Numbered from the stretch's first letter, positions 1-9,074 are shown. The stretch: 64,000 nucleotides of DNA from Aphanothece hegewaldii CCALA 016 (GCF_003007785.1 NZ_PXOH01000021.1:19445-83444); one strand, 5' to 3'. Numbers and translations: made by a program. Notes: generated by a model from the sequence alone, not told the origin.

Positions 1-1105
1 TCCCTAATAATGGTATTAATAATAACCATTGTCCGGCGGCAAAAGCTTCATTTTTATTTTGTGTAACGGCAAGTCGCCAACTGAGCTTATATTTGTCTTG
101 TAGTTCTTGGGGTTGGGTATAAGCAATTAAGGATTCTTGCCCGTTTTGAGTTTCGATTAATGTTCCAGTGGGTAGGGCTTTCTGTTGTCGTAATTGATTG
201 TAAATGTTCGGAAATTCTTTACTGAGTGTTTTTCCAATATTTTTTGATTGATTTGTTGCAGCAATTTCGCCATCTGAATTTATTAAATAGTAATGCTCCA
301 TCCCCCGATCAATTGTATTACTAAATAGTTGATCGAGGTTTTTTAGAGGAATGTTACCTTTAAGAACACCGATCATTGTTCCCGTATTTTGATCTACTAC
401 TGGAACAGCTATATTAAAACTAGAGCTTTCTGCGGTTTTATTGATGCGAGGTTCACTAATATAAGGACGTTTTGTATTGATAACGGTTTGGAAATATTCT
501 TCATTGTCTTGTTTTCTTATTTTTGTTCCGCTTGTTTGCGCGATGGGATTACCCTGTAAATCTAATAAAACTAATGTCTCATAAGAGGGATGAATTTCTC
601 GATAACGGTTTAATGTATTATTGCGGATTTCTGTTGTTGTATTCGCGCTAATTTGTGGATTTGTAAATATATCTTGTTGGGCTAATCCCACTAAATCACT
701 ATAACGATTATTAATAAAGTCTTGTAGTTGTTCACTTAATCCGATAACATTGGTTTCCATGTTATTACGGACTTGTTGATTAAGCAGATTATTTCCGACG
801 ATGTAAGCACTGGTTCCGACTAGGACAACGGGAACTAATCCAATCAACAAAGAAGCGATCGCCGCTTTGGACTTTAAGTCTCTTTTTGCGCCTAAAAACC
901 GCTCAAGAGGTGAGTTTGGCTTGTTTTTGGGCTGTTCAGGGTCAACGTAGTGAGGATAGGTCTGATTAAGAGACTGACTTGCTCTTGATCTTGAGTTTAG
1001 CGTTAACTGATCACTGGTTAATGAACGTGAAGAATTAACGGAATCTGACGATGAACTGGTCGAATAAGATGGATCAGGTGTCTGCTGGGGTGATGTCTGA
1101 GTCAT
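1..1105 (-). CDS. Methyl-accepting chemotaxis protein, N-terminal part (cut by window edge)
   Basis: The frame is open from an ATG at 1105 to the window edge, giving about 368 residues with no stop. The protein has a Ser/Thr/Gln-rich cytoplasmic head of about 75 residues, a hydrophobic helix at about 85-105, and then a periplasmic sensor of Cache type. The sensor includes a stretch reading VPVVDQNTGTMIGVLKGNI, which is typical of dCache ligand domains. A second hydrophobic helix begins just where the window ends. HAMP and signalling domains are therefore expected beyond position 1 but cannot be seen. The architecture is that of cyanobacterial PilJ-like or Tax-type chemoreceptors. The ligand is unknown. 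It lies upstream of an ATPase/GGDEF-like gene on the same strand, but the two are separated by 117 bases. Confidence 0.8.
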   Translation of the reverse strand, partial: MTQTSPQQTPDPSYSTSSSSDSVNSSRSLTSDQLTLNSRSRASQSLNQTYPHYVDPEQPKNKPNSPLERFLGAKRDLKSKAAIASLLIGLVPVVLVGTSAYIVGNNLLNQQVRNNMETNVIGLSEQLQDFINNRYSDLVGLAQQDIFTNPQISANTTTEIRNNTLNRYREIHPSYETLVLLDLQGNPIAQTSGTKIRKQDNEEYFQTVINTKRPYISEPRINKTAESSSFNIAVPVVDQNTGTMIGVLKGNIPLKNLDQLFSNTIDRGMEHYYLINSDGEIAATNQSKNIGKTLSKEFPNIYNQLRQQKALPTGTLIETQNGQESLIAYTQPQELQDKYKLSWRLAVTQNKNEAFAAGQWLLLIPLLG

Positions 1106-1222
1106 GAAGTCAACCTAAGAGAGAACGCGACAAGAATTAGCGTTTTTTGCTGTTTCAGTCTTATTGTTCCCGTTATATCCCTCAAACTAACAGGTAATCT
1201 GTAGAGAAGTGTTAAGCTTTCA

Positions 1223-3160
1223 TCACTCATCCAACAGGGAACTTACAATTATGGTATTGGGTCCCATTCTTCTAGAACGATACAGGGCTTTTTGGGCTTC
1301 GTGTTCTAAAAAACTACTGTTGATTTCAATTTCAGGAATGATGCAAGCAACGCCTACATTAACAGTAATTGAGCCTAAAATTTCTTCATTGACAATTAAT
1401 TCGATGTTTTGGCGAATTCGCTCCGCTACTTTCGTAGCTCCTGGTAAAGAAGTTTCGGGTAAAATAATTCCAAACACGTTATCATCATAGCGAGCGACAT
1501 AATCAGATGCTCTTTGAACACAATTTTTGATAATGGGTGCTACTTGTTTTAAATAATCATTTCTTGCAAATTCATCAAGACTATTCTCGTAAGTTTTAAA
1601 AAAAGCCACGTGACACAAAATCAGAGCGATGGGTAACTTATTTCGGGTCATGCGTCGCCATTCAATTTCTAGAGTCTGATTAAATCCTCGGCGATTTCCA
1701 GTTTGAGTATATTGATCAATATAACAATTTTCTTGTAAACGTTGATTGTCTTCTTCTAGTCGTTTGAGTTGATTATCCATTAAATTGACTAATAGTAGTT
1801 GTCTGTGAAAATATTGCCGGTACAATTCACAACGGGGAACAACTCCACCTTCAACGATTTTAATCAGTCCTAAACTCTCTAAACAATAGACAGTAACAGT
1901 TTCTAATTGAACGGGTTCTGTTGATGTAACGATCAAAAGCCAACAGTTTAAAAGTTCAGGATGAGATTGTAATATAACTAAATAATTCTGTAAGTGTTCT
2001 CGATAAATTCCTTTAGAGGTTGAAGCTTCGGTAATAAGTGTTTCTAAACTCATGCCACGCCAACAAATATAATACAAAGCGAGACGAACTAAATAAGGAT
2101 GTCCGCCAATTAAGGTCATTAAAATTTGTGAATATTTAGTGCCTGTTGCATTATTCCAATCTAGCCCATGTCGTTTGGCTAATTCTTGAATTTGAGGCAG
2201 TGTAAATTCAGGTATAGTAATAGGTAATCCCACATTAAAGGGTGATTCATGAAAGCGCAATGGCACATAGATCTCTGTTGAATGAACTAAGATCATGCGT
2301 AATTTTTGCCAAATTTCTGATTGTCTAGATTGTTCGTACCAATAACGCAATAAAGATAAAAAATTTGCAGCTAACTCCGAATAAGCTAAGATGTGATGAA
2401 TATCATTAAATGAAATGACGAGGGGATTTTCTAAGTTTGATAAGATATAGTGTTGTAGATAATAACTACAGTTGACTTTGCTACCAATATCATCGTCCCA
2501 GTATTCGTTTAATTTTGGTTTAAGGTTCAGTTGACGACTAATGACTGTACAGAACCAACGTAATAATTTATCTAAGTTTTCAAAGCGGGTTTGATCAATT
2601 TCTCTAAAGTCAATTTGAATAGTATGATAGTTAACTATTTTAGCTTGTGCAATTATTCTTAATAAAAGAGAACTTTTCCCCATTTTAGCAGGAGCTTTGA
2701 GGCGGATGACTCCTCCTGGTTTATGGACTTCCATAAAAGCTAATTCTTCAACAGGAGGACGTTCCACATAAAAATCAGAGTTTAAAGGAACCGGTCCATA
2801 AGGTGACTCTGGCGTATTTTTTTGCTGTCTTGATGAGATATTATTCGGTGTATCAAGATATTGCTGTTGTTCTTCAGTTAATGAACGATTTTTGAGCTTA
2901 TAAGAAAAATTTGTTTTAGTAATAGGTTCGCCAAAAAGTAGCGAAAGTTCTTGCCACAGTCCAGAAGCAATATTTTTGAGATAGGCATCTTGATAATGTA
3001 GAGCGCTCGCCATCTCCGCATAAGTCCGCCCCTCCCACGCTAAACGTAAAACTTTATCTTGTAAAGGCGTTATATTTCTGAGTTGAGAGTTGTCTAATAA
3101 CCGAATTACCTCATCTATTGTCATGCAGTAAGGTGTTGCTAGTGGTTCCGAGGAAATCAT
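1223..3160 (-). CDS. AAA-like ATPase with N-terminal vMAP-type domain and degenerate GGDEF domain
   Basis: This 645-residue protein has three parts. Residues 13-90 resemble the small helical N-terminal domain found on many cyanobacterial NTPase signalling proteins. Residues about 120-450 form an AAA_35-type NTPase with a P-loop-like APAKMGKSS at 156-164. Residues about 480-640 form a diguanylate-cyclase fold that starts near the phrase QTGNRRGF. The active-site signature, which should read GGDEF, reads DDNVF at 559-563, so cyclase activity is unlikely and a nucleotide-sensing or scaffold role is more plausible. An alternative ATG at 3124 (residue 13) fits the domain start better; neither start has a convincing ribosome binding site. 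It may act in a signalling pathway, but the target is not evident. Confidence 0.75.
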   Translation of the reverse strand: MISSEPLATPYCMTIDEVIRLLDNSQLRNITPLQDKVLRLAWEGRTYAEMASALHYQDAYLKNIASGLWQELSLLFGEPITKTNFSYKLKNRSLTEEQQQYLDTPNNISSRQQKNTPESPYGPVPLNSDFYVERPPVEELAFMEVHKPGGVIRLKAPAKMGKSSLLLRIIAQAKIVNYHTIQIDFREIDQTRFENLDKLLRWFCTVISRQLNLKPKLNEYWDDDIGSKVNCSYYLQHYILSNLENPLVISFNDIHHILAYSELAANFLSLLRYWYEQSRQSEIWQKLRMILVHSTEIYVPLRFHESPFNVGLPITIPEFTLPQIQELAKRHGLDWNNATGTKYSQILMTLIGGHPYLVRLALYYICWRGMSLETLITEASTSKGIYREHLQNYLVILQSHPELLNCWLLIVTSTEPVQLETVTVYCLESLGLIKIVEGGVVPRCELYRQYFHRQLLLVNLMDNQLKRLEEDNQRLQENCYIDQYTQTGNRRGFNQTLEIEWRRMTRNKLPIALILCHVAFFKTYENSLDEFARNDYLKQVAPIIKNCVQRASDYVARYDDNVFGIILPETSLPGATKVAERIRQNIELIVNEEILGSITVNVGVACIIPEIEINSSFLEHEAQKALYRSRRMGPNTIIVSSLLDE

Positions 3161-3462
3161 AGAAGCCTACTATTTAATAGTTTAGAAAAGTTTTGACGTT
3201 TTCTTTTTTGGTATTCTAAATAACGATTTTTTGTGGCTAGGAAAAAATCTAGTTGACTTTTTTAAAAATAAAAACTTACTTAGTACACTTGACAAATTTT
3301 AAATTTTTTGCATTACTCTACTACAGGATAACAGAAAAATCTAACTTTGTCACTATTTCTAAAGAAATAATTAAGATTAGGTTAATTAGTGATGACTGAT
3401 GAAGCGATTGCTTACCGAGAAGAAAAGATTAAGATCTAAAAAAAGCTTTTACACCAAACACG
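3161..3462. other. Intergenic region between divergent genes
   Basis: This AT-rich spacer separates the divergent ATPase/GGDEF and GTPase genes, so both promoters should lie here. A TTGACA hexamer is visible on the + strand at 3289-3294, but no good -10 box sits at the usual spacing, so no promoter is called. No RNA gene or repeat was recognised. Confidence 0.5.
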
Positions 3463-5067
3463 ATGCCCTTACCCCGTCTTTTCCTACTATTTCTCGGTTT
3501 ATCTCTGATTTTAGGGATGATTTTGTGGTTAGTCAACTCAATTTACCGACTTTATATATCAATTGCTTTTACTGCGCCGTTATTCGCCAATTTACTATTG
3601 TTGCTGATTATCGCCTTACTGGGACTATTAATCTATATTTTTATATACTATTTTTATCTCGCGCCCAAACAAAAAAAATCGCGGCGTAAGTCTCGTCTTT
3701 CTCCTACCTCACTTCCTCCCCTAGAAAAAACCGAAGCAGCCGAAGAAAATCTTAAAGCAGTTCGTCAGCAAGTACAACAAATTCAAGATCAAGTATCACA
3801 AGAGGTATTACTCAAACGTTCTCAGGAAATCGAGGCTAACTTAAAAAGAGGTGAATTACAAGTCGTCATTTTTGGTACAGGTTCGGCGGGCAAAACCTCC
3901 TTAGTAAATGCTTTAATTGGGGAAATGGTGGGAAATGTTGAGGCAACAATGGGAACTACCGAAGTCGGCGAAACCTATCGTTTAAAATTAAAAGGATTAG
4001 CCAGAGAAATACTGATTACGGATACACCAGGAATTTTAGAAGCGGGTATTGCTGGAACCGAACGAGAAAAAATAGCCCGTCAACTGGCCGCCGAAACCGA
4101 TTTACTATTATTTGTAATTGATAATGATTTACGACAGTCGGAATATGAACCCTTACAACATCTTGCGGCAATAGGAAAGCGATCGCTGTTAGTATTTAAT
4201 AAAACCGATCTTTATCCCGATGAAGATCAAGCCATTATTTTAAAACAAATACGAGAAAGACTTAAAGGAATCATTCCTGCTGCTGATATTGTCCCTATTG
4301 CCGCCAATCCTCAACCGATTCAACTAGAAAACGGACAAATATTAACACCCGAACCCGAAATTATTCCCCTCATTAAACGATTAGCTACTGTTTTACGGGC
4401 AGAAGGTGAGGATCTGGTGGCGGATAATATTTTATTGCAATCACAACGTTTAGGGGAAGAAGCACGAAAAATTATTGATCGACAACGACGTAGACAATCT
4501 GATCAAATTATCGATCGATATCAATGGATAGGCGCGGGTGTAATTGCTGTGACACCATTACCTGTCATTGATTTACTGGCGACGGTTGCTGTTAATGCCC
4601 AAATGGTGATAGAAATTGGACAAGTTTACGGTTGCGATCTTAATAACGAAAGAGGAAAAGAATTAGCACTCTCTCTGGGTAAGACTTTGGTTAGCTTGGG
4701 TGTGGTGAAAGGGGCTGTCGAATTACTCGCTAGGGCATTACAAACGAATATTGCCACTTATGTCGTAGGAAAAGTGATTCAAGCGGTTACGGCGGCTTAT
4801 CTGACGCGAATTGCGGGAAAAAGTTTTGTTGAATATTTCCGTCATGATCAAGATTGGGGTGATGGGGGCATTTCTGAGGTGGTACAGCGACAGTTTCAGT
4901 TAAGCAAGAAAGATGAATTTATTAAAGCTTTTGTCGTGGATGCCATTAATAAAGTTGTTAAACCGTTTACAGATGTTTGGAATTCAGATGAGGATGAAGA
5001 AGAGGAAGAATATATCCAACCCCAAATTACACAGCCACGGGTTTCTATACCAGAGGATGACTGGTAA
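3463..5067 (+). CDS. Membrane-anchored Era-like GTPase with DUF697 domain
   Basis: The 534-residue protein starts with two hydrophobic helices (about 5-27 and 38-65), followed by a basic stretch and a short coiled coil at 95-130. A GTPase domain follows, with P-loop GTGSAGKTS at 138-146, the DTPG motif at 187-190 and NKTD at 246-249. The C-terminal third (about 340-480) has the alternating hydrophobic helices of DUF697, ending in an acidic tail. Such proteins are common in cyanobacteria and bind GTP at the inner or thylakoid membrane; their cellular role is not established. The start at 3463 is chosen because it places the first membrane helix directly at the N terminus. It is divergent from the ATPase gene and followed by a small unknown gene and a terminator. 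Confidence 0.85.
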   Translation: MPLPRLFLLFLGLSLILGMILWLVNSIYRLYISIAFTAPLFANLLLLLIIALLGLLIYIFIYYFYLAPKQKKSRRKSRLSPTSLPPLEKTEAAEENLKAVRQQVQQIQDQVSQEVLLKRSQEIEANLKRGELQVVIFGTGSAGKTSLVNALIGEMVGNVEATMGTTEVGETYRLKLKGLAREILITDTPGILEAGIAGTEREKIARQLAAETDLLLFVIDNDLRQSEYEPLQHLAAIGKRSLLVFNKTDLYPDEDQAIILKQIRERLKGIIPAADIVPIAANPQPIQLENGQILTPEPEIIPLIKRLATVLRAEGEDLVADNILLQSQRLGEEARKIIDRQRRRQSDQIIDRYQWIGAGVIAVTPLPVIDLLATVAVNAQMVIEIGQVYGCDLNNERGKELALSLGKTLVSLGVVKGAVELLARALQTNIATYVVGKVIQAVTAAYLTRIAGKSFVEYFRHDQDWGDGGISEVVQRQFQLSKKDEFIKAFVVDAINKVVKPFTDVWNSDEDEEEEEYIQPQITQPRVSIPEDDW

Positions 5068-5180
5068 AGAAAAAAAATTTTGGTTTAGGGTATTGGCAAT
5101 TTTCCATTCTTGTATTATATTTGTAATTATCGAAAAAATAGTAAACACGCGCCGTCTTTTAGGAGTAACAGTCTTCTATC

Positions 5181-5492
5181 ATGAACACGATTCAAGCCAT
5201 ATATACCCGTCTGCGGAAAGCCACCCTCGAACATCTAGAGATGTGGTTGGGCTTTACCGTGTCAGGCGAATGGCTTGGAGTATTTAAGCTTGGAGTATTT
5301 AACTTTAGACTAATTAACCTAGAAGGCGAGGGCTGCGAAGATGATTTTAAAGGCGAGATTAATATTAACCAGGATAATCGACCTAATCCGATTAGCGCTC
5401 GTTCCCATACAGTTCAATTATTTTTAGCCAAAAGACTATTAGCCAAAAACATAAGCGGGAGGTACAGAAACAGATTAACTGTACCTATATAA
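5181..5492 (+). CDS. Hypothetical protein, 103 residues
   Basis: I do not recognise this protein. It is 103 residues long, soluble-looking, with a basic C terminus. It carries an internal duplication, GVFKLGVFNF, from a 15-base tandem repeat in the DNA. It stands 113 bases after the GTPase gene and just before a strong terminator, so it may be the last gene of that transcript. An AGGAG lies about 16 bases before the ATG, too far to be an ideal ribosome binding site. It could be a remnant of a larger gene; the frame is open and ends before the terminator, which favours a real small gene. Confidence 0.45.
   Translation: MNTIQAIYTRLRKATLEHLEMWLGFTVSGEWLGVFKLGVFNFRLINLEGEGCEDDFKGEININQDNRPNPISARSHTVQLFLAKRLLAKNISGRYRNRLTVPI
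5274..5303 (+). repeat. 15-base tandem duplication
   Basis: Two adjacent copies, CTTGGAGTATTTAAG at 5274-5288 and CTTGGAGTATTTAAC at 5289-5303, differ only in the last base. The duplication is in frame and adds five residues to the hypothetical protein around it. It looks like a recent replication slippage event. Confidence 0.85.
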
Positions 5493-5517
5493 AACAAAGT
5501 AACTTAACCCTTTACTT

Positions 5518-5550
5518 AACCCGCTTTCCAACAAGATAAGCGGGTTTTTT
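5518..5550 (+). terminator. Rho-independent terminator
   Basis: The arms AACCCGCT (5518-5525) and AGCGGGTT (5539-5546) form an 8-base-pair stem, and the right arm runs into a T tract. It ends the GTPase/hypothetical transcript ahead of the HNH gene. Confidence 0.85.
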
Positions 5551-5576
5551 AGTTCTATGTACGATGGGATAAAACT

Positions 5577-6095
5577 GTGATTCAAAACACTGAACCCTTA
5601 CAACAATCGGTAGTCGTTTTTTCTTCTAACTACCTTCCAATGACAAGAGTAAATATTAAACGGGCAATTGTACTTTTAGTCACTGGAAAAGCCGAACCGA
5701 TGCACTTAGAAACGGATATTTATTGGGAAGTGCGATCGCCTAATTTAATCTTACAGGTGCCAGCTTGTATCCGTCTTTTGATTCAAGGAACGGAACGGCT
5801 TTGGAAAGTTCCCCCAGTCAACCGCCGAGAATTATTACGCCGAGATAAACATCAGTGTCAATACTGCGGCAGTAGGAAAAAACTGACGATCGATCACATT
5901 TTAGCGCGATCTAAAGGGGGTAAAAATACTTGGGATAATCTGGTAATCGCTTGTGAAAGTTGTAATACTCGTAAAGGCGATCGTACCCCACAACAAGCAG
6001 GAATGATCCTACACACCACCCCAAAAGCCCCAAGTCACCCTGCTGTGATGTTTGCCGAAGCTTTTTGGCGCAATCAATCGGAGATAAAATTATAA
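5577..6095 (+). CDS. HNH endonuclease family protein
   Basis: This 172-residue protein has a conserved cyanobacterial N-terminal half of unknown role and a C-terminal HNH nuclease module. The module has zinc-binding pairs C94/C97 and C126/C129, the catalytic D106-H107, and N121/N130. This compact HNH protein is found across cyanobacteria and is usually a housekeeping gene rather than part of a restriction system; its substrate is not known. Translation appears to begin at a GTG. The next gene begins 12 bases after its stop codon, which suggests co-transcription. Confidence 0.85.
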   Translation: MIQNTEPLQQSVVVFSSNYLPMTRVNIKRAIVLLVTGKAEPMHLETDIYWEVRSPNLILQVPACIRLLIQGTERLWKVPPVNRRELLRRDKHQCQYCGSRKKLTIDHILARSKGGKNTWDNLVIACESCNTRKGDRTPQQAGMILHTTPKAPSHPAVMFAEAFWRNQSEIKL

Positions 6096-6107
6096 AGAGG
6101 ATTGGTG

Positions 6108-6482
6108 ATGTTAAAACTGACTTATACTACAAACGGCTTTCACTTAGAGCATTTAAGCCAGTCTATTGAAGAATGGGTTAATACACGTGTATTGCTTGCC
6201 ATGCGTTCTGGAACAGGTTTATCAGTTGAACCTAGTACCGCTTGCTTTTTACTTCCCCAAAATCTAGCAAATTTAGATACCTTAGAAGAGATGGGCGAAG
6301 ATACTTTATCGGTATCAATGTGCGATGCTGACTCAGTTGAAATCAGTTTAGAGGGAACTTGGTTAAGCTCGAATAATGAGAGTGAAGAGGGTTTATTTGT
6401 TTGTGTAATGGATGAATCTGCCGAGATTTTCCTCTATCAACTGTGGAAAACTGCTCAATATCAATTAACAGTTAATAGTTAA
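6108..6482 (+). CDS. Conserved cyanobacterial hypothetical protein (alr0857-like family)
   Basis: The 124-residue acidic protein resembles a small family conserved in cyanobacteria that I recall under the Anabaena name alr0857. No enzymatic motif is visible. The conserved features are an N-terminal LKLTYTTNGFHLE and a central acidic stretch. The ATG at 6108 is chosen over the in-frame TTG/GTG codons just before it because AAGAGG lies seven bases upstream of it. It directly follows the HNH gene, 12 bases after its stop, and is probably in the same transcript. Function is unknown. Confidence 0.7.
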   Translation: MLKLTYTTNGFHLEHLSQSIEEWVNTRVLLAMRSGTGLSVEPSTACFLLPQNLANLDTLEEMGEDTLSVSMCDADSVEISLEGTWLSSNNESEEGLFVCVMDESAEIFLYQLWKTAQYQLTVNS

Positions 6483-6554
6483 TAGTTGTTATTATGTAAG
6501 GGTTTGGAGACCAAACCCTTACCATTAAAAACACAACTATTCATGTTTTTTATC

Positions 6555-7637
6555 ATGATGGATTTCTTTGACAAACTGCCTCGCTGGTTACAAATTGGGA
6601 TTATTTTTCCCATTGCTTTTCTTAATAGTTGGTTGTTGGTTATATTAATTGGTTATTTAGAGCCATTAATTAGTATTTTTGTGACTGCGACTATTTTGGC
6701 TTTTTTACTTGATTTTCCCGTGAGAATTTTACAAGATAAAGGAATCCGCCGAGAGATCGCAGTTAGTTTAGTTCTTCTCATTTCGGTTCTAGCTTTAGTA
6801 CTTTTAGTCGTAATTTTAGTGCCATTAATTGTTCAACAATTGAATGAATTAATCATTAGCTTACCAAGTTTACTAGAAGCGAGTCGAGAAGAATTACAAA
6901 GTGCCGAACATTGGACAATTATTCAAAATCTATCCATTAATGTTAAAGAATCAATTGATCAATTAGTAAATCAATTTTCTCTAGTTCTACAATCTTTGAG
7001 TTCTAATCTACTAAATTTTATTGTAGGAACGATCGGCAGTATTGCAAATGTGGCATTTGTTCTGATTCTAACAGTTTTTTTGGTACTCACAGGTGAACAG
7101 GTTTGGGATGGAGTTTTTAGCTGGATACCCACACCTTGGAATACTAGATTAAGGGAATCTTTGCAACAAAGATTTGAAAATTATTTTGCTAGTCAAGCAA
7201 TTTTGGCAGGAATTTTAAGTATTGCTCAAACGATTGTATTTGGTATTTTAAATGTGCCTTATGCGGTTCTTTTTGGGGTTTTGATTGGCGTTACTACTCT
7301 GATACCTTATATGAGTGCGGTGACGATTATTATTATTAGTTCTATTTTAATGTTACAGCAGTTTAGTTTAGGATTACAAGTTTTAATCGCTGCTTTTGTT
7401 GTTGGTCAAATTAATGATAATATTGTCGCACCTCGTTTGATGGGAGGGATGACGGGATTAAATCCAGTTTGGATTATTATTTCTTTATTTATTGGGGGAA
7501 AAGTTGGCGGAATTTTGGGTTTATTGATTGCGGTTCCCTTAGCAAGTGTTATTAAAGGTACAACGGATTCATTAAGAGATTCTAATGCAAAAAATCAAAA
7601 TTTAATTATTGAAACGGTTAAAAATACGTTGGAATAG
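6555..7637 (+). CDS. AI-2E family transporter (PerM-like permease)
   Basis: About 360 residues with seven to eight predicted membrane helices in the pattern of the AI-2E/PerM family: a hydrophobic N-terminal pair, a central amphipathic loop at about 85-165, and a C-terminal bundle containing the family-typical phrase IAPRLMGGMTGLNPVW-like (here NIVAPRLMGGMTGLNPVW). Members export or exchange small solutes across the plasma membrane; the substrate here is unknown. The frame is open further upstream, but that extension is not typical of the family, so the paired ATG codons at 6555 and 6558 are taken as the start region. Confidence 0.85.
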   Translation: MMDFFDKLPRWLQIGIIFPIAFLNSWLLVILIGYLEPLISIFVTATILAFLLDFPVRILQDKGIRREIAVSLVLLISVLALVLLVVILVPLIVQQLNELIISLPSLLEASREELQSAEHWTIIQNLSINVKESIDQLVNQFSLVLQSLSSNLLNFIVGTIGSIANVAFVLILTVFLVLTGEQVWDGVFSWIPTPWNTRLRESLQQRFENYFASQAILAGILSIAQTIVFGILNVPYAVLFGVLIGVTTLIPYMSAVTIIIISSILMLQQFSLGLQVLIAAFVVGQINDNIVAPRLMGGMTGLNPVWIIISLFIGGKVGGILGLLIAVPLASVIKGTTDSLRDSNAKNQNLIIETVKNTLE

Positions 7638-7777
7638 GTTTAAAGTAAAGTAATAATATCAATCTAATTAATTGCTCATAGTTATGTTTAAGCAAAAAGT
7701 AAAAAAAGTAGCTTTAAATTAAAATTAATAAGTCTTGTGTAGCACATTCGTCAACAGTATTGATTTCTGATTAGGTT

Positions 7778-8587
7778 ATGGCAACTTTTTTATTAACTTG
7801 GAATTCAAAAAGATGGCATTGGAACGATTTTACAGAAATGGTGCAATTAGTACAGTCGGGTCAATTAGTAACTACCCGTTGGAGTTGTGGTAATTCCAAA
7901 CGTCTTAAAAAAGGTGACCGAGTATTTTTTATTAAACTTGGTCAGGAACCTAAAGGAATTTTTGCATCGGGCAGCGTTGTTCAAAATTCTTATGAGGATT
8001 TACATTGGCATCAAGAAAAGGCATCCCTTGGAGAAACTGTCATGTTTGTTCATGTTCGGTTCGAGACATTACTAAACCCTGAAATCACTCAGATTCTCCC
8101 ACGCCAATCACTCAATCTAAAACCATTGGCGGCAATGCACTGGGATACACAAATGTCAGGGATTCAAATTCCTGAAAATATTGCTTTAGAGTTAGAAAAG
8201 CTCTGGCTCAATTTTGTCAATTCTGAAAAATTTAGCTCTCCTGAAGAAGTTTCACAAGATAAAACTTATTATGAAGGTGCAGTACAGCAAATAACGGTTA
8301 ATGCCTACGAGCGTAATTTTAAAGCTCGACAAGAGTGTATTAAGCATTATGGTATAAATTGCTTCGTTTGTGGTTTTAATTTTGGTCAAGTTTTTGGAGA
8401 TTTGGGTGACGGTTTTATTCATATTCATCATCTGCATCCACTATCAGAAATCAAGAAAGAATACAACGTTAATCCTATAGAAGATCTGCGTCCTATCTGC
8501 CCAAACTGTCATGCAATGATTCATCGGCGTTCCCCTCCACTAAGCATTGAGGAGATTCAGACAATTTTAAGTAAATCTAAAGGTTAA
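7778..8587 (+). CDS. EVE-HNH endonuclease, candidate modification-dependent restriction enzyme
   Basis: The N-terminal 145 residues look like an EVE domain, the PUA-superfamily fold that reads modified bases: TRWSCGNSKRLKKGDRVFF at about 33-51 and VHVRFETLLNP at about 91-101. The C-terminal part (165-250) is a McrA-type HNH nuclease with C195/C198, the histidine cluster HIHHLHP at 215-221, C241/C244, and H245/H249. EVE-HNH fusions are known type IV enzymes that cut DNA carrying modified cytosines, so phage defence is the likely role. No methyltransferase is adjacent, as expected for type IV. It stands alone between spacers of 140 and 135 bases. Confidence 0.8.
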   Translation: MATFLLTWNSKRWHWNDFTEMVQLVQSGQLVTTRWSCGNSKRLKKGDRVFFIKLGQEPKGIFASGSVVQNSYEDLHWHQEKASLGETVMFVHVRFETLLNPEITQILPRQSLNLKPLAAMHWDTQMSGIQIPENIALELEKLWLNFVNSEKFSSPEEVSQDKTYYEGAVQQITVNAYERNFKARQECIKHYGINCFVCGFNFGQVFGDLGDGFIHIHHLHPLSEIKKEYNVNPIEDLRPICPNCHAMIHRRSPPLSIEEIQTILSKSKG

Positions 8588-8722
8588 TGCTCATTAATGA
8601 GGACAACAAAACGTAAATTTTAACTTTATAAATAGGACATTTAGCTTTAATTTATTCACAAAAAGCTAACTAATTTATAATCACATAATTGGTATTAGCT
8701 ACCAAGCGAGAAAGAAATCTTT

Positions 8723-9028
8723 ATGAACATGGAATCTAAAAATAATTATTCAGATCAAGAAATAGAAGATATTTCGGACAATTTGGAGAACTATGATTTA
8801 AACCAAGCTGTCAGAGGGAAATTTTATGATAAATATCAAGCTTTAAAAGGAAAAGTCCCCGTCACTATTCAAACTCAAGAAGGGGAAAAAAAAGTCATTT
8901 TACACACGATTAAGACTCAAGGTATTCTCGATCTCGCGGGTAACTTAAAAGCTAAGATAATGTCTGACTTGCTTGCTGGTGAATACGAAGTAACTATCAT
9001 TATTGAAGAATTGCAAACAATGACATAG
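8723..9028 (+). CDS. Hypothetical small protein with antitoxin-like N-terminal motif
   Basis: The 101-residue acidic protein contains YDLNQAVRGKFYDKY at about 34-48. This recalls a short motif (DFS-AVRGKFY type) at the start of many small cyanobacterial proteins regarded as antitoxin-like. The remainder, from about residue 55, is a beta-rich stretch that I do not recognise. No toxin gene lies next to it; the neighbours are the EVE-HNH gene upstream and a convergent peroxiredoxin gene. The family assignment rests on the motif alone and is weak. Confidence 0.5.
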   Translation: MNMESKNNYSDQEIEDISDNLENYDLNQAVRGKFYDKYQALKGKVPVTIQTQEGEKKVILHTIKTQGILDLAGNLKAKIMSDLLAGEYEVTIIIEELQTMT

Positions 9029-9074
9029 ATTTTTATCCTAGCTTAGTAGTCCCAATAACGGGCTAGATATTTTC

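Noticed and set aside
1209..1490. A 93-codon + frame
   Set aside because: It is antisense to the C-terminal GGDEF-like domain and has no features.
3289..3319. TTGACA with a possible -10 box
   Set aside because: The best -10 candidate matches only three of six bases at the wrong spacing in an AT-rich region.
3399..3689. A 96-codon + frame ahead of the GTPase gene
   Set aside because: It overlaps the GTPase start in another frame and lacks domain features.
4913..5287. A 124-codon + frame spanning the GTPase 3' end
   Set aside because: It overlaps the conserved GTPase end out of frame; no ribosome binding site or motif.
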